A DNA stretch of 64,000 nt from contig CAJUTV010000004.1 in assembly GCA_910589305.1 (NCBI GenBank), positions 150,853 to 214,852 of the forward strand, in the 5' to 3' direction. Numbering within the stretch: the first letter of the stretch is position 1; every line of letters starts with the position of its first letter. The translations under genes were made by a program, and so were the position numbers. This DNA comes from an uncultured Lachnospira sp. (GTDB lineage: Bacteria > Bacillota > Clostridia > Lachnospirales > Lachnospiraceae). This document shows positions 52,077 through 61,154 of the stretch, in pieces. The notes under the pieces are model-generated. The model worked only from the letters and a program-made list of their open reading frames with translations, did not search any database and was not told the DNA's origin.

Positions 52077-53180
52077 ATGATGTATGATAATGATGAAGAT
52101 GAATATTTAAACGCAAGAGAAGAAAAGTCGAGAAAGATATCAGTTGATGAAGAGCCTTATAAAAAACATAAAAAATCTAGGAAAAAGATGACGACAAAGC
52201 AGAAAGTATTTCTATGGATTGGCAGAGTTAGTGCTGTTTTGGCAGTTACAATTGCTGTTTTTTTAGTGTTTGTGTATGGCGTTATGGCTGTTTTATGTTT
52301 TGGTCCGTCAAAGACAGCAAAGAAACAGTTTGTTATGTCTGTTCAGGAAACCAGTGCGATTGGTTTTTTGGCAAATTGGTTTTGTTCAGAGGAAGAGATT
52401 GCACAGATAAAGGAAGAAAATTCAGTTAAAGACACAACAGAGGTGACAGACACAAGTCTTGTTACAATTGATACAACAAAAAATGAAGATGTGCCGGATA
52501 TTCAAATTATTGATGTGAAAGGGTCTACTTACAGAGGAAAGTTAATGATTGTCAAAGACCCATCAAGGTTGATTGTTGGAACTGTTGCCGCATTTCAGGG
52601 GCAAGGGCAGGTCGTTGCTGACATTGCAAAAAGGTATGATGCAATAGGCGGTGTTAATGGCGGTGAATTTATTGATGGTGAGACAACACTTACAGGTGTT
52701 CCAGTAGGGTTAGTTATGGTCAATGGTGAGGTTGTCAATGGTGCGAATAGCGGTGTATGTCATGTCACTGGAATTACACATGACAATAAATTGATAGTAG
52801 GCAATATGAATGCACAACAGGCAAAGGACAATAATATAAGAGATTGTGTCAGCATTAGCAATAGTATTGGACCATTTCTTGTTATTAATGGGGAACCTCA
52901 AGATGTATCAGGTATAGGTGGAGGTCTTAATCCACGTACAGCGGTTGGTCAGGCAGAAGATGGTTCCATATTGTTACTTGCTATTGATGGACGTATGGCA
53001 AATAGTATTGGTGCTTCTTTTTCAGATTTACAAGATATTATGCTTCAGTATGGAGCTGTCAATGCTTCAACAATGGACGGAGGCACATCAACACAGATGT
53101 ATTATGATGGAGAAGTTATCAATACACCTTATTCACCACTTGGACCTCGTTCTTGTCCTACGGCATTTTTAATTAAATAA
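52077..53180 (+). CDS. Phosphodiester glycosidase (NAGPA) domain protein
   Basis: Protein of 367 residues. An acidic, then basic cytoplasmic tail (residues 1-45) precedes one membrane helix (about 46-72). The outer domain has NGGEFIDGET and ends DGGTSTQMYYDGEV and GPRSCPTAF, the NAGPA family. Such enzymes cleave N-acetylglucosamine phosphodiesters from surface polymers. ATG 52077 behind AAGGGG is preferred over the longer frame. Confidence 0.8.
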   Translation: MMYDNDEDEYLNAREEKSRKISVDEEPYKKHKKSRKKMTTKQKVFLWIGRVSAVLAVTIAVFLVFVYGVMAVLCFGPSKTAKKQFVMSVQETSAIGFLANWFCSEEEIAQIKEENSVKDTTEVTDTSLVTIDTTKNEDVPDIQIIDVKGSTYRGKLMIVKDPSRLIVGTVAAFQGQGQVVADIAKRYDAIGGVNGGEFIDGETTLTGVPVGLVMVNGEVVNGANSGVCHVTGITHDNKLIVGNMNAQQAKDNNIRDCVSISNSIGPFLVINGEPQDVSGIGGGLNPRTAVGQAEDGSILLLAIDGRMANSIGASFSDLQDIMLQYGAVNASTMDGGTSTQMYYDGEVINTPYSPLGPRSCPTAFLIK

Positions 53181-53229
53181 AGTTGCAATTATTGGTTCGC
53201 AGCATAAATACTTCAGAATAGGAGGAAAA

Positions 53230-54309
53230 ATGGCAGCAAAAAGAAGAAAAGGTAAAACATTTAAAAAGTTTTTAATTATTTACTCAGCGGTTCTTGTATT
53301 TTTATGTATTATTGTATGGGGTATTTTGTATAATTTTATTGGTGATTATGAGAAGGGGAGACCTTCAAGTACAATGGATACATTAGCCGCTCGATTCAGT
53401 GCAGATAATATAGAGAATCTTCTCAATGAAAGCGGTGTTGTAGTCAATGAATTTGAATCCAATGAGATGGTTGCAGGGTATCTTAAAGATAAATTGAATA
53501 ATGAAAAGGTTTCATATAAGAAAAAAGCGAGAGAATATTCAGAAGAGACTCCTGTATATATTGTGTTTGCTGGAGAAACACCCATTGCAAAGGTATCTCT
53601 TGAAAAAGATGGACAAGGTTTTTGGGGATTTAATAAGTGGAAATTAGGACAGATATCCTTTGATGATTTTGCAGATAAGACAACAAATAATACGATTACA
53701 GTAAGTGTCCCAAAAGGCAGCACAGTAACAATTAATGGAGTTGAAGTTAAAGACAATTATATTAAAGAAGATGATATTGAATTTGAACCATGCAAACATG
53801 TTGGCGATTATGTCAATCAGCCATTAAAGACAACGTATGAGATATCAGGACTTATTATACAGCCTGATATTAAGGTACAATTTAATGAGAATGATTTGAA
53901 TGTGGAAGTTTCAAAGAACGCATATACAGCAAATTATCCAGGTGATGACGATTTGTTAGAATCGGTACGTGAGGATATAATGACACTTGGCAGAAATTAT
54001 GGAAAGTATATTATTAATAGAGGCAGTCTTTCTTCGCTTACCAATCAGATGGTTGGATATGCGAAAGATTATATGAGTGATATTCCAGCAGTTTGGGCAT
54101 TTCTTTATGGAATGACCTACACATATGAATTTCAAAATGAAGATATATCTAATTTTATAAAATATTCGGATGATTGTTTTTCATGTGATGTATATTATGA
54201 TTTGTATGTTCAATGGAATAATGGTGATAAGACATATAATACCTCGCTTACGTATACTTATGTAAAGAAAGATGGTAAATGGGTTGTTGCAGATTTTATT
54301 ATTAATTAA
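53230..54309 (+). CDS. Membrane-anchored extracellular protein of unknown function
   Basis: Protein of 359 residues with a basic start (AAKRRKGKTFKKF) and one helix (residues 13-35). The outer part is acidic and beta-rich, with KGSTVTINGVEV and ending KKDGKWVVADFIIN, a shape like extracellular NTF2-like or TcaA-type domains. No family is assigned. GGAGG lies 5 bases before the ATG, and it sits 50 bases after the NAGPA-like gene, likely in one transcript. Confidence 0.7.
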   Translation: MAAKRRKGKTFKKFLIIYSAVLVFLCIIVWGILYNFIGDYEKGRPSSTMDTLAARFSADNIENLLNESGVVVNEFESNEMVAGYLKDKLNNEKVSYKKKAREYSEETPVYIVFAGETPIAKVSLEKDGQGFWGFNKWKLGQISFDDFADKTTNNTITVSVPKGSTVTINGVEVKDNYIKEDDIEFEPCKHVGDYVNQPLKTTYEISGLIIQPDIKVQFNENDLNVEVSKNAYTANYPGDDDLLESVREDIMTLGRNYGKYIINRGSLSSLTNQMVGYAKDYMSDIPAVWAFLYGMTYTYEFQNEDISNFIKYSDDCFSCDVYYDLYVQWNNGDKTYNTSLTYTYVKKDGKWVVADFIIN

Positions 54310-54425
54310 AAAACGATTTCTATGTCGTTGCGTATAAACATAAGATATATGGAACTGCTGCATAAAATAATGTATATTTTTTGATGCGGCAATTTTCATA
54401 GCGCAATAGGGAAGGAATATGCGGT

Positions 54426-55988
54426 ATGGCAGAAAGTAGAAAGAATAAGTTTATAATACATGGAGGAATACTTGCTATGGCAGGTATTATTGTCCGTATT
54501 ATAGGCATGTTTTATCGAATACCTTTAATGAATATTATTGGCAGTGAAGGGAATGGAATCTACAGTGTTGCATACAATATATATAATATAATGCTTGTAT
54601 TATCTTCCTATGGTTTGCCAATGGCAGTTTCTAAACTTATATCTGCTAAATTTGTCAGGAAGCAGTATAAAAATGCAGGTAAGATTATTCGCTGTTCTCT
54701 TGTAGTATCTGTGTGTACGGGCGGTTTGGCAGCACTGCTGTTATTTTTTGGTGCCAATTCAATTGAAAAATTATATAAGGGTGTTGATGGTCTTGCTATT
54801 CCTCTTAGAGTTTTGGCGCCAACTATTTTTTTAGTGGCTGTAATGGGGGTGCTGAGAGGATTTTTTCAAGGTCAGGGAACAATGATTCCAACAGCATTTT
54901 CTCAGCTTATAGAACAGGTGATGAATGCTGTTGTAAGCATCATGGCTGGATATATACTGATGAAAACATTTGCACAGTCTGATAATGTTTCTGCGTATGG
55001 GGCAGCAGGAGGAACATTAGGAACGGCAATTGGAGCCTTATCTGGATTGGTGTTTATGATTTTTTTATATATGGCATATAAGCCGACATTTGTTAAGAAG
55101 CAAAAAAGAGATATGGTTAGTGATTCTTTGCAGGATTCACAAGTATATATCGTGATTCTTGCCACAATGGTTCCTATTATATTAGGGCAGACATTGTATC
55201 AAATTAGTGCGGTAATTGATGATGCTATGTTTTCTAATATTATGACAAAAATGAGTGTGTCAATAAATATTAAGGCAGATTTAGGCAATTTTGCGTCAAG
55301 CTATTCATTGCTTATCAGTATTCCTCAAGGAATTGCCTCAGCTATGTCAGCTTCTATGCTGCCAAGTGTTGTTGCCTCTTATACAAAAAATAATATGGCA
55401 CATGTCCGAAATAAAATAACAAGTACGATAAAAACGAATATGATTATTGCTATCCCTTCATTTGTGGGCTTTATTGTAATTGGCAAGCCAATTATTGAAT
55501 TGCTCTTTTCAGGTTATGACAGCACACAAGGAGCAATGATGCTTCGCATTGGAGCAATAGCAGTAGTGTTTTATACATTATCGACAGTAACGAGTTCCGC
55601 TTTACAGGCTATTGATGAGATGAGAAAACCTGTAAAAAATTCTCTTATTTCTCTTGTTGTGCATATTATTATTGTATATCTTATGCTTCGCTGGTCAAGG
55701 CTTGGAATATATGCACTTGTAATTGGCAATGCCTCATTTCCAATTTTAATATTTATACTTAATTTAAGAGATTTAAAAAAACATATTGATTTTAAATTAG
55801 AGTATATTCAAACATTTTTAATACCATTAGGTTGTGCCTGTATTATGGGATTTTTTGCATGGCTTGCATATACATTAATGTATATGTGTACAGGTGCAAA
55901 TATGATATCTGTGCTTGTTGCATTGGCAGTTGCAGCAATAACTTATTTTTGTCCATTGATGCTGTGTAAGAAAAAGAAGTGGATATGA
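54426..55988 (+). CDS. MOP-superfamily flippase (SpoVB/Wzx-like)
   Basis: Protein of 520 residues with about 14 membrane helices. It reads IVRIIGMFYRIPLMNIIGS and GNGIYSVAYNIYN, then a later GRGFFQGQG-type block (GVLRGFFQGQGTMIPTA), as in SpoVB/MurJ-like polysaccharide exporters. It probably flips lipid-linked sugar or peptidoglycan precursors. McsA follows 13 bases later, so surface and quality-control genes abut here. The exact substrate is not predictable. Confidence 0.85.
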   Translation: MAESRKNKFIIHGGILAMAGIIVRIIGMFYRIPLMNIIGSEGNGIYSVAYNIYNIMLVLSSYGLPMAVSKLISAKFVRKQYKNAGKIIRCSLVVSVCTGGLAALLLFFGANSIEKLYKGVDGLAIPLRVLAPTIFLVAVMGVLRGFFQGQGTMIPTAFSQLIEQVMNAVVSIMAGYILMKTFAQSDNVSAYGAAGGTLGTAIGALSGLVFMIFLYMAYKPTFVKKQKRDMVSDSLQDSQVYIVILATMVPIILGQTLYQISAVIDDAMFSNIMTKMSVSINIKADLGNFASSYSLLISIPQGIASAMSASMLPSVVASYTKNNMAHVRNKITSTIKTNMIIAIPSFVGFIVIGKPIIELLFSGYDSTQGAMMLRIGAIAVVFYTLSTVTSSALQAIDEMRKPVKNSLISLVVHIIIVYLMLRWSRLGIYALVIGNASFPILIFILNLRDLKKHIDFKLEYIQTFLIPLGCACIMGFFAWLAYTLMYMCTGANMISVLVALAVAAITYFCPLMLCKKKKWI

Positions 55989-56001
55989 AAGGGGTTTGAA
56001 C

Positions 56002-56592
56002 ATGTTATGTGATAATTGTAATAAAAACGAAGCTTCTATACACTATACAGAAGTTGTGAATGGTGTTCGCTCAGAACATCATTTGTGCAGTGATTGTGCT
56101 GCAAGAATGGGGATTACAAGTATAGGAGATATTGGCAACAGTGATATACCATTTGTTAAGTTTTTAACAGGACTTCTTGCATCTTCAGGATTAGGCAGTG
56201 AAGATTATGATAATCCAATGTCACATGTACGATGCCCAAAATGTGATATGAGTTATCAAGAATTTATACAGATGGGAAAATTTGGTTGTTCAGAGTGTTA
56301 TGATGTGTTTGGTCCGCTTCTTGATGATAATTTGAAAAAACTTCATGGCAGTGCAGAACATAAAGGTAAAATATATGCAAAGGCTGTTAGTGATGATATA
56401 GAAGATTTGACGGATGCTAATGATACAAGTGATAAAGCAGATGATGCTAAAGGGGAAAATATAAGTAAATTAAATAAAATCAATCAGTTAAATAGAAGGT
56501 TAAAGGAAGCAATTGAGTTGGAACGATATGAAGATGCTGCAAAATATCGTGATGAGATAAAAGCACTGAAAGAAGGGTGTGCAAATGATTAG
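56002..56592 (+). CDS. mcsA: McsA, zinc-finger activator of McsB
   Basis: Protein of 196 residues. Zinc knuckles are CDNCNKNEA, CSDCAARMG, CPKCDMSY and CSECYDVFG, and the C-terminal UVR domain reads LKEAIELERYEDAAKYRDEI. McsA activates the arginine kinase McsB and links to ClpC. AAAGGGG precedes ATG 56002. Its stop overlaps mcsB by 8 bases. In B. subtilis ctsR precedes it; here the flippase gene is upstream. Confidence 0.92.
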   Translation: MLCDNCNKNEASIHYTEVVNGVRSEHHLCSDCAARMGITSIGDIGNSDIPFVKFLTGLLASSGLGSEDYDNPMSHVRCPKCDMSYQEFIQMGKFGCSECYDVFGPLLDDNLKKLHGSAEHKGKIYAKAVSDDIEDLTDANDTSDKADDAKGENISKLNKINQLNRRLKEAIELERYEDAAKYRDEIKALKEGCAND

Positions 56593-57619
56593 ATGGTTTG
56601 AAGAAAATGGACTGCAAAGTGATGTTGTTGTATCAAGCAGAGTGAGATTAGCCAGAAATCTTAGAAGTTATAATTTTTCACCAAAACTTACAGACGTTGA
56701 TGCAAGAGTAATGGTAAATCATTTGAAGGAAAAAATAGCTTCTCTTGGCTGTGTATCTAAATTTAATTCGTATGATTTTAGTGAGTTGGACGACTGTCAA
56801 AAACATGCTATGAAGGAACGACATGTTATCAGCAATTATTTGCTTGGACAAAATACGGCAGCAGGTTTTGTCTCGTCTGATGAAGATATATCCATTATGT
56901 TAAATGAAGAAGACCATATCCGAATACAAGGATTTGGCGCTGGAATGAATATTAAAAATGTCTATGATAAAGTAAATAAAATTGATGATTCTTTAGGTGA
57001 TGTGTTGGATTATGCCTATAACAAAAAATATGGGTATCTTACAACTTGTCCGTCAAGCGTTGGAACAGGAATGAGAGTCACTTATATGCTGCATTTACCT
57101 GCGCTTACAATAACAAATCGAATCAGCGGTATTGCTACAGAGGTTGGTCGATTTGGTATGATGTTGCGCTGTGTTTTTTGGGATAATAACAGTGATGGTT
57201 ATGGGGATATATACAAACTTACCAATCAGCTAACACTTGGGCTTACAGAACAGGAGGCAATGGATAATCTTAATCATATTGCCAATCAAATTATTTTGCA
57301 GGAACGAGCAATCAGGAAACAATATATTGCCAGTAGAAAAATAGAGGCATTGGATTCAGTATATCGTTCTTATGGATTATTAAAATATGCAAGAAAATTA
57401 TCACAAAAAGATGGTATGATATTACTTTCTCAAATTAGAATGGGGTTGGCAGAAAAATTGATTCATATGGAGACACAGGAGGAATTTTCAATTTATCAGT
57501 TGATGATTGGCATTCAGCCTGCAAATCTTATGCTTATCAGTGAGGAAGAATTGTCTTTTGAGGCGCTTGAAGAGCGCAGAGCACAGTTTATTCGAGAACA
57601 TTTGCCTTTGATTCAATAA
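56585..57619 (+). CDS. mcsB: McsB, protein arginine kinase
   Basis: Protein of 344 residues. It opens with VVVSSRVRLARNLRSYNF, and has TTCPSSVGTGMRVTYM, the conserved cysteine region of phosphagen-kinase relatives, and DRISG-like helices. It phosphorylates arginines of misfolded proteins, marking them for ClpC-ClpP. ATG 56585 has AAGGG about 9 bases upstream and overlaps mcsA, so translation is coupled. clpC follows after a long structured leader. Confidence 0.94.
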   Translation: MIRWFEENGLQSDVVVSSRVRLARNLRSYNFSPKLTDVDARVMVNHLKEKIASLGCVSKFNSYDFSELDDCQKHAMKERHVISNYLLGQNTAAGFVSSDEDISIMLNEEDHIRIQGFGAGMNIKNVYDKVNKIDDSLGDVLDYAYNKKYGYLTTCPSSVGTGMRVTYMLHLPALTITNRISGIATEVGRFGMMLRCVFWDNNSDGYGDIYKLTNQLTLGLTEQEAMDNLNHIANQIILQERAIRKQYIASRKIEALDSVYRSYGLLKYARKLSQKDGMILLSQIRMGLAEKLIHMETQEEFSIYQLMIGIQPANLMLISEEELSFEALEERRAQFIREHLPLIQ

Positions 57620-57687
57620 TTTAGGCGGACTAGTGTGAAAAATAATGCTGATGCACTTATTGTTTCACAAACAAACAAGTTTGTTAA

Positions 57688-57806
57688 CTATTTGTGCCGA
57701 AGCGTCACAAATAGGGCTTGATGCGACAATAGAAATCGCCTATGCAACTGCTTTAGCAGTTTTTTCTATTGCGCAATTCCTACGCTACGCTTCGGAATGG
57801 AGGACT
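57688..57806 (+). promoter_or_regulatory. Structured leader upstream of clpC with terminator-like hairpin
   Basis: CTATTTGTG/CACAAATAG (57688-57714) forms a nine-pair stem. AACTGC-TTTA-GCAGTT followed by TTTT (about 57744-57764) looks like an intrinsic terminator. The last hairpin ATTCC...GGAAT encloses about 13 bases and ends at TGGAGG. The 57732-57804 part is shared with the nitroreductase leader. No CtsR box (TTTGACC repeats) is visible. Confidence 0.65.
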
Positions 57807-57809
57807 TTT

Positions 57810-60269
57810 ATGCAAAGTAGATTTACAAAGAAAGCACAGGAAGCCTTAAATCACGCGACAGAAGCGGCTACTGTGCTTGGACATAGTTATATTGGTTCAG
57901 AACACATTTTGATTGGCTTGATACAGACAGAAGATTGTCTTGCTTCGGCAGTATTGCAAAGTTTTGATGTGACGGACGAAAAGATTATAAATTTGGTGTA
58001 TCAGCTTATTGCACCAGAATCGGCTGTTGGTATGAAAGAGCCATCTGGTTATACACCACGATTGAGAAGGATTCTTGAAAATGCTGCAAAAGAAGCAATA
58101 CGATTTAAATCCGACCTGATTGGAACAGAGCATATTTTAATTGCCATTATCAAAGAATCAGAAAGTGTTGCTGCGCGATTGCTTACTACAATAGGAGTGA
58201 ATATTAAAAAGTTGTATATTGATATTCTTGTGGCAATGGGTGAGGATGCCAATAATTATCGTGATGATATGCACGGTAATAAAAAGAATAGTGGCAAGAA
58301 AAAGACACAAGTGCTAGAACAGTACAGCAGAGATTTAACAGAAATGGCGGCACATGGAAAACTAGACCCTGTAATTGGCAGAACAGAAGAAATTAATCGA
58401 GTTATTCAGATTCTTAGCAGAAGAACAAAGAATAATCCTTGCCTTATCGGTGAGCCTGGCGTGGGAAAAACAGCTATTGCAGAGGGATTGGCGGCTAAAA
58501 TTATTCAAGGTGACGTGCCAGAAACGATTAAAGATAAGAGAGTACTTACATTGGATTTGTCAGGCATGGTGGCAGGTTCTAAATATAGAGGAGAATTTGA
58601 GGAAAGAATTAAGAGAGTTATCAGTGAAGTTCGTGATGATGGCAATGTGTTGTTGTTTCTTGATGAGCTTCATACTATTATTGGCGCTGGTGGTGCGGAA
58701 GGTGCAATTGATGCATCCAATATACTGAAACCATCATTAGCGCGAGGTGAAATTCAGCTTATTGGAGCAACAACGTTAGAAGAGTATCGCAAATATATTG
58801 AAAAAGATGCGGCGCTAGAACGGCGTTTTCAACCTGTAAAAGTAGAAGAACCAACAGTAGATGAGGCAATTCAAATATTGATGGGGCTTCGCAAAAAGTA
58901 TGAAGAACATCATAATGTTACTATTGATGATGCAGCAGTTATTGCATCAGTTAAACTTTCAAAAAGATATATTAATGACCGATTTTTGCCAGATAAAGCC
59001 ATTGATTTAATTGATGAGGCATCTTCAAAGACAAGATTAACGGCTTATGTGATGCCTGAAAGCATCAAAAAGATAGAAGAAGAGATTAAAAAACTGGACG
59101 AGAAAAAAGAAGATGCCATTAAAAATGAGGCTTATGAGGAAGCTGGCGAAATTAAAAAATTGCAGAACAAAAAGCGTCAAAAATTAGACAAACAGATGAT
59201 GGAGTGGCAGGAAAAAAGAAGCAATGCCAATTTGAATGTAGGAGAGGAAGAAATTGCAGAAATTGTTTCTACATGGACAAAAATTCCAGTGTCTAAGATT
59301 GCACAGACAGAATCAGACAGACTTTTGAAATTAGAAGAGACGCTTCATCAGAGAGTTATCGGACAAGATGAAGCAGTAACTTCCGTTGCAAGAGCAATAA
59401 GAAGAGGGCGTGTAGGCTTAAAAGACCCTAACAGACCTATTGGTTCATTTTTGTTTTTAGGACCTACAGGAGTTGGTAAAACAGAGCTTTCAAAGGCATT
59501 GGCGGATGCGATGTTTGGCACAGAAAATGCGTTGATTCGTGTTGATATGTCTGAATTTATGGAAAAGCATACCGTGTCAAAGTTAATTGGTTCGCCTCCG
59601 GGATATGTAGGATATGATGAGGGTGGTCAGCTATCTGAGAAAGTGCGAAGAAATCCATATTCTGTTATTTTATTTGATGAGATTGAAAAGGCACATCCAG
59701 ATGTATTTAATGTGCTTTTGCAAGTGCTTGATGACGGACATATAACAGATTCAACAGGTCGTGTTGTTGATTTTAAAAATACAGTAATTATTATGACATC
59801 CAATGCAGGGGCAGAAAATATAGTAGAACCAAAAAAACTTGGCTTTGCAACGGCAAATGATGAGAAATTTGAGCATGAAAATATGAAAAACAAAGTAATG
59901 GACGAAGTAAAGCGTATTTTCAAACCTGAATTTATTAACCGAATTGATGAGATTATTGTATTCCATACATTAAATAAGGCTCAGATAGGAGAAATTGTGG
60001 ATATTATGATTCGTTCTGTCAATAAGAGAATGATGGAACAAATGAAATTATCTATTGAATTAGATGAGGATGCCAAAAATTATATTGTTGATAAAGGCTA
60101 TGATGTAAAATATGGTGCCAGACCACTTAGAAGAACGATTCAAAATGATATTGAAGATGCACTTGCTGAAAAGATATTAGAGACAAAGGTAAAAGTTGGC
60201 AATAGATTGCTTGCCACAGTAAAAGACGGCAAATTGAACTTTACGACAAAGCGAGGTATCAATAAGTAA
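57810..60269 (+). CDS. clpC: ClpC, AAA+ unfoldase
   Basis: Protein of 819 residues. Clp_N repeats occupy residues 1-150, D1 has GEPGVGKTAIAEG near 213, the coiled-coil M domain (KKIEEEIKKLDEKKEDAIKN) lies between, and D2 has GPTGVGKTELSKAL near 550. The ClpP loop reads KKLGFATAN. It works with McsA, McsB and ClpP. The start is ATG 57810 after TGGAGG; the longer frame from 57645 would read through the leader. Confidence 0.95.
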   Translation: MQSRFTKKAQEALNHATEAATVLGHSYIGSEHILIGLIQTEDCLASAVLQSFDVTDEKIINLVYQLIAPESAVGMKEPSGYTPRLRRILENAAKEAIRFKSDLIGTEHILIAIIKESESVAARLLTTIGVNIKKLYIDILVAMGEDANNYRDDMHGNKKNSGKKKTQVLEQYSRDLTEMAAHGKLDPVIGRTEEINRVIQILSRRTKNNPCLIGEPGVGKTAIAEGLAAKIIQGDVPETIKDKRVLTLDLSGMVAGSKYRGEFEERIKRVISEVRDDGNVLLFLDELHTIIGAGGAEGAIDASNILKPSLARGEIQLIGATTLEEYRKYIEKDAALERRFQPVKVEEPTVDEAIQILMGLRKKYEEHHNVTIDDAAVIASVKLSKRYINDRFLPDKAIDLIDEASSKTRLTAYVMPESIKKIEEEIKKLDEKKEDAIKNEAYEEAGEIKKLQNKKRQKLDKQMMEWQEKRSNANLNVGEEEIAEIVSTWTKIPVSKIAQTESDRLLKLEETLHQRVIGQDEAVTSVARAIRRGRVGLKDPNRPIGSFLFLGPTGVGKTELSKALADAMFGTENALIRVDMSEFMEKHTVSKLIGSPPGYVGYDEGGQLSEKVRRNPYSVILFDEIEKAHPDVFNVLLQVLDDGHITDSTGRVVDFKNTVIIMTSNAGAENIVEPKKLGFATANDEKFEHENMKNKVMDEVKRIFKPEFINRIDEIIVFHTLNKAQIGEIVDIMIRSVNKRMMEQMKLSIELDEDAKNYIVDKGYDVKYGARPLRRTIQNDIEDALAEKILETKVKVGNRLLATVKDGKLNFTTKRGINK

Positions 60270-60300
60270 TGCTTGCGCTGTGATAGCGGCTAGGTGATTT

Positions 60301-60338
60301 AAGCAAGTAGCAAAGCGGATTGTAAATATCTGTTTGAC
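60301..60338 (+). repeat. Dispersed repeat A, partial copy 3
   Basis: AAGCAAGTAGCAAAGCGGAT and TGTAAATATCTGTTTGAC match the second half of the 60-nt repeat (4388-4426). It follows clpC and lacks the first GGGTGT hairpin. Confidence 0.65.
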
Positions 60339-60460
60339 TGTCTTTATACAGTTTACAAAATGTTCATTATTAGTCCACCATTTTACACTAGAATATCTGT
60401 AGGAAGTATTGTATAATTATTTTATGAAATACGGACGCTAAATTTGAGGAGGACTTTTAG

Positions 60461-60874
60461 ATGGCAGTAGTAGAGGAATTGATTGATTCAGAAAAAGATG
60501 GTGGACTTAGTTTTGGTAATTACAAACTTGATGTTAAGTCAAAAAAGTCAGATTATGAGTACTGCGGAGATATGTATAAGGTAAAGACTTTTAATGAGAT
60601 TACAAAACTAGAACGCAATGGTTTATTTGTTTATGAGTCTGTTCCAGGAACAGCTGTAAATAATTTTAAGGCTACCGCTGATGTTGTTACATTTTTTGTT
60701 GAGGGTGCTAGCGATGCACAGATTACTCTTGAATTGGAGGAAGGCTCTTCATATGCCATTACGATTGATGGAGAAGATGTAGGTACAATGACGACAAATA
60801 TGGGTGGCAAATTAGTATTTTCTGTTGAATTTGATGGAGATACAAGAGTAGCTGTTGAGATAAAAAAGGTTTAA
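60461..60874 (+). CDS. Conserved clostridial protein of unknown function
   Basis: Protein of 137 residues, acidic and beta-rich. It has GGLSFGNYKLDVKSKKSDYE and YKVKTFNEITKLERNGLFVY, then ITLELEEGSSYAITIDGEDV. I remember such proteins from Lachnospiraceae under misleading names such as endosialidase, but I cannot support an enzymatic role. GAGGAGG lies about 10 bases before the ATG, and a strong terminator follows at 60966. Confidence 0.75.
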   Translation: MAVVEELIDSEKDGGLSFGNYKLDVKSKKSDYEYCGDMYKVKTFNEITKLERNGLFVYESVPGTAVNNFKATADVVTFFVEGASDAQITLELEEGSSYAITIDGEDVGTMTTNMGGKLVFSVEFDGDTRVAVEIKKV

Positions 60875-60965
60875 CAGGAACATAAAATTTGCTAAGACAG
60901 GCAAATTGTTTACTTAAAAGGGATGTATTGTTCAGATTAAAGTTAAATATGAGTTTTATGTGATG

Positions 60966-61018
60966 AGACTGCCACATTAAGCAGAAATATTTAAGGCTTA
61001 ATGTGGCAGTCTTGTTTT
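60966..61018 (+). terminator. Long-stem terminator before radA
   Basis: AGACTGCCACATTAAGC pairs perfectly with GCTTAATGTGGCAGTCT around a 13-base loop, followed by TGTTTT. The rest of 60875-61154 (280 bases) carries no ORF. Confidence 0.88.
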
Positions 61019-61154
61019 CACTTATCCATTTATATCAAAGATTATAAAGGATTTGTGTGGAAAATAAATGTTTTGTGTATGTGTGCTGCTTTACACAAAG
61101 TTGTTAAAAAGTTTTTAATTTTTATATAAAAGCAGTACAGAAATGGGGATTTTT

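Noticed and set aside
57645..57809. N-terminal extension of ClpC to 874 residues
   Set aside because: The extra part is the leader repeat, which is shared with an unrelated gene, and the true Clp_N start (QSRFTKKAQEALN) follows TGGAGG.
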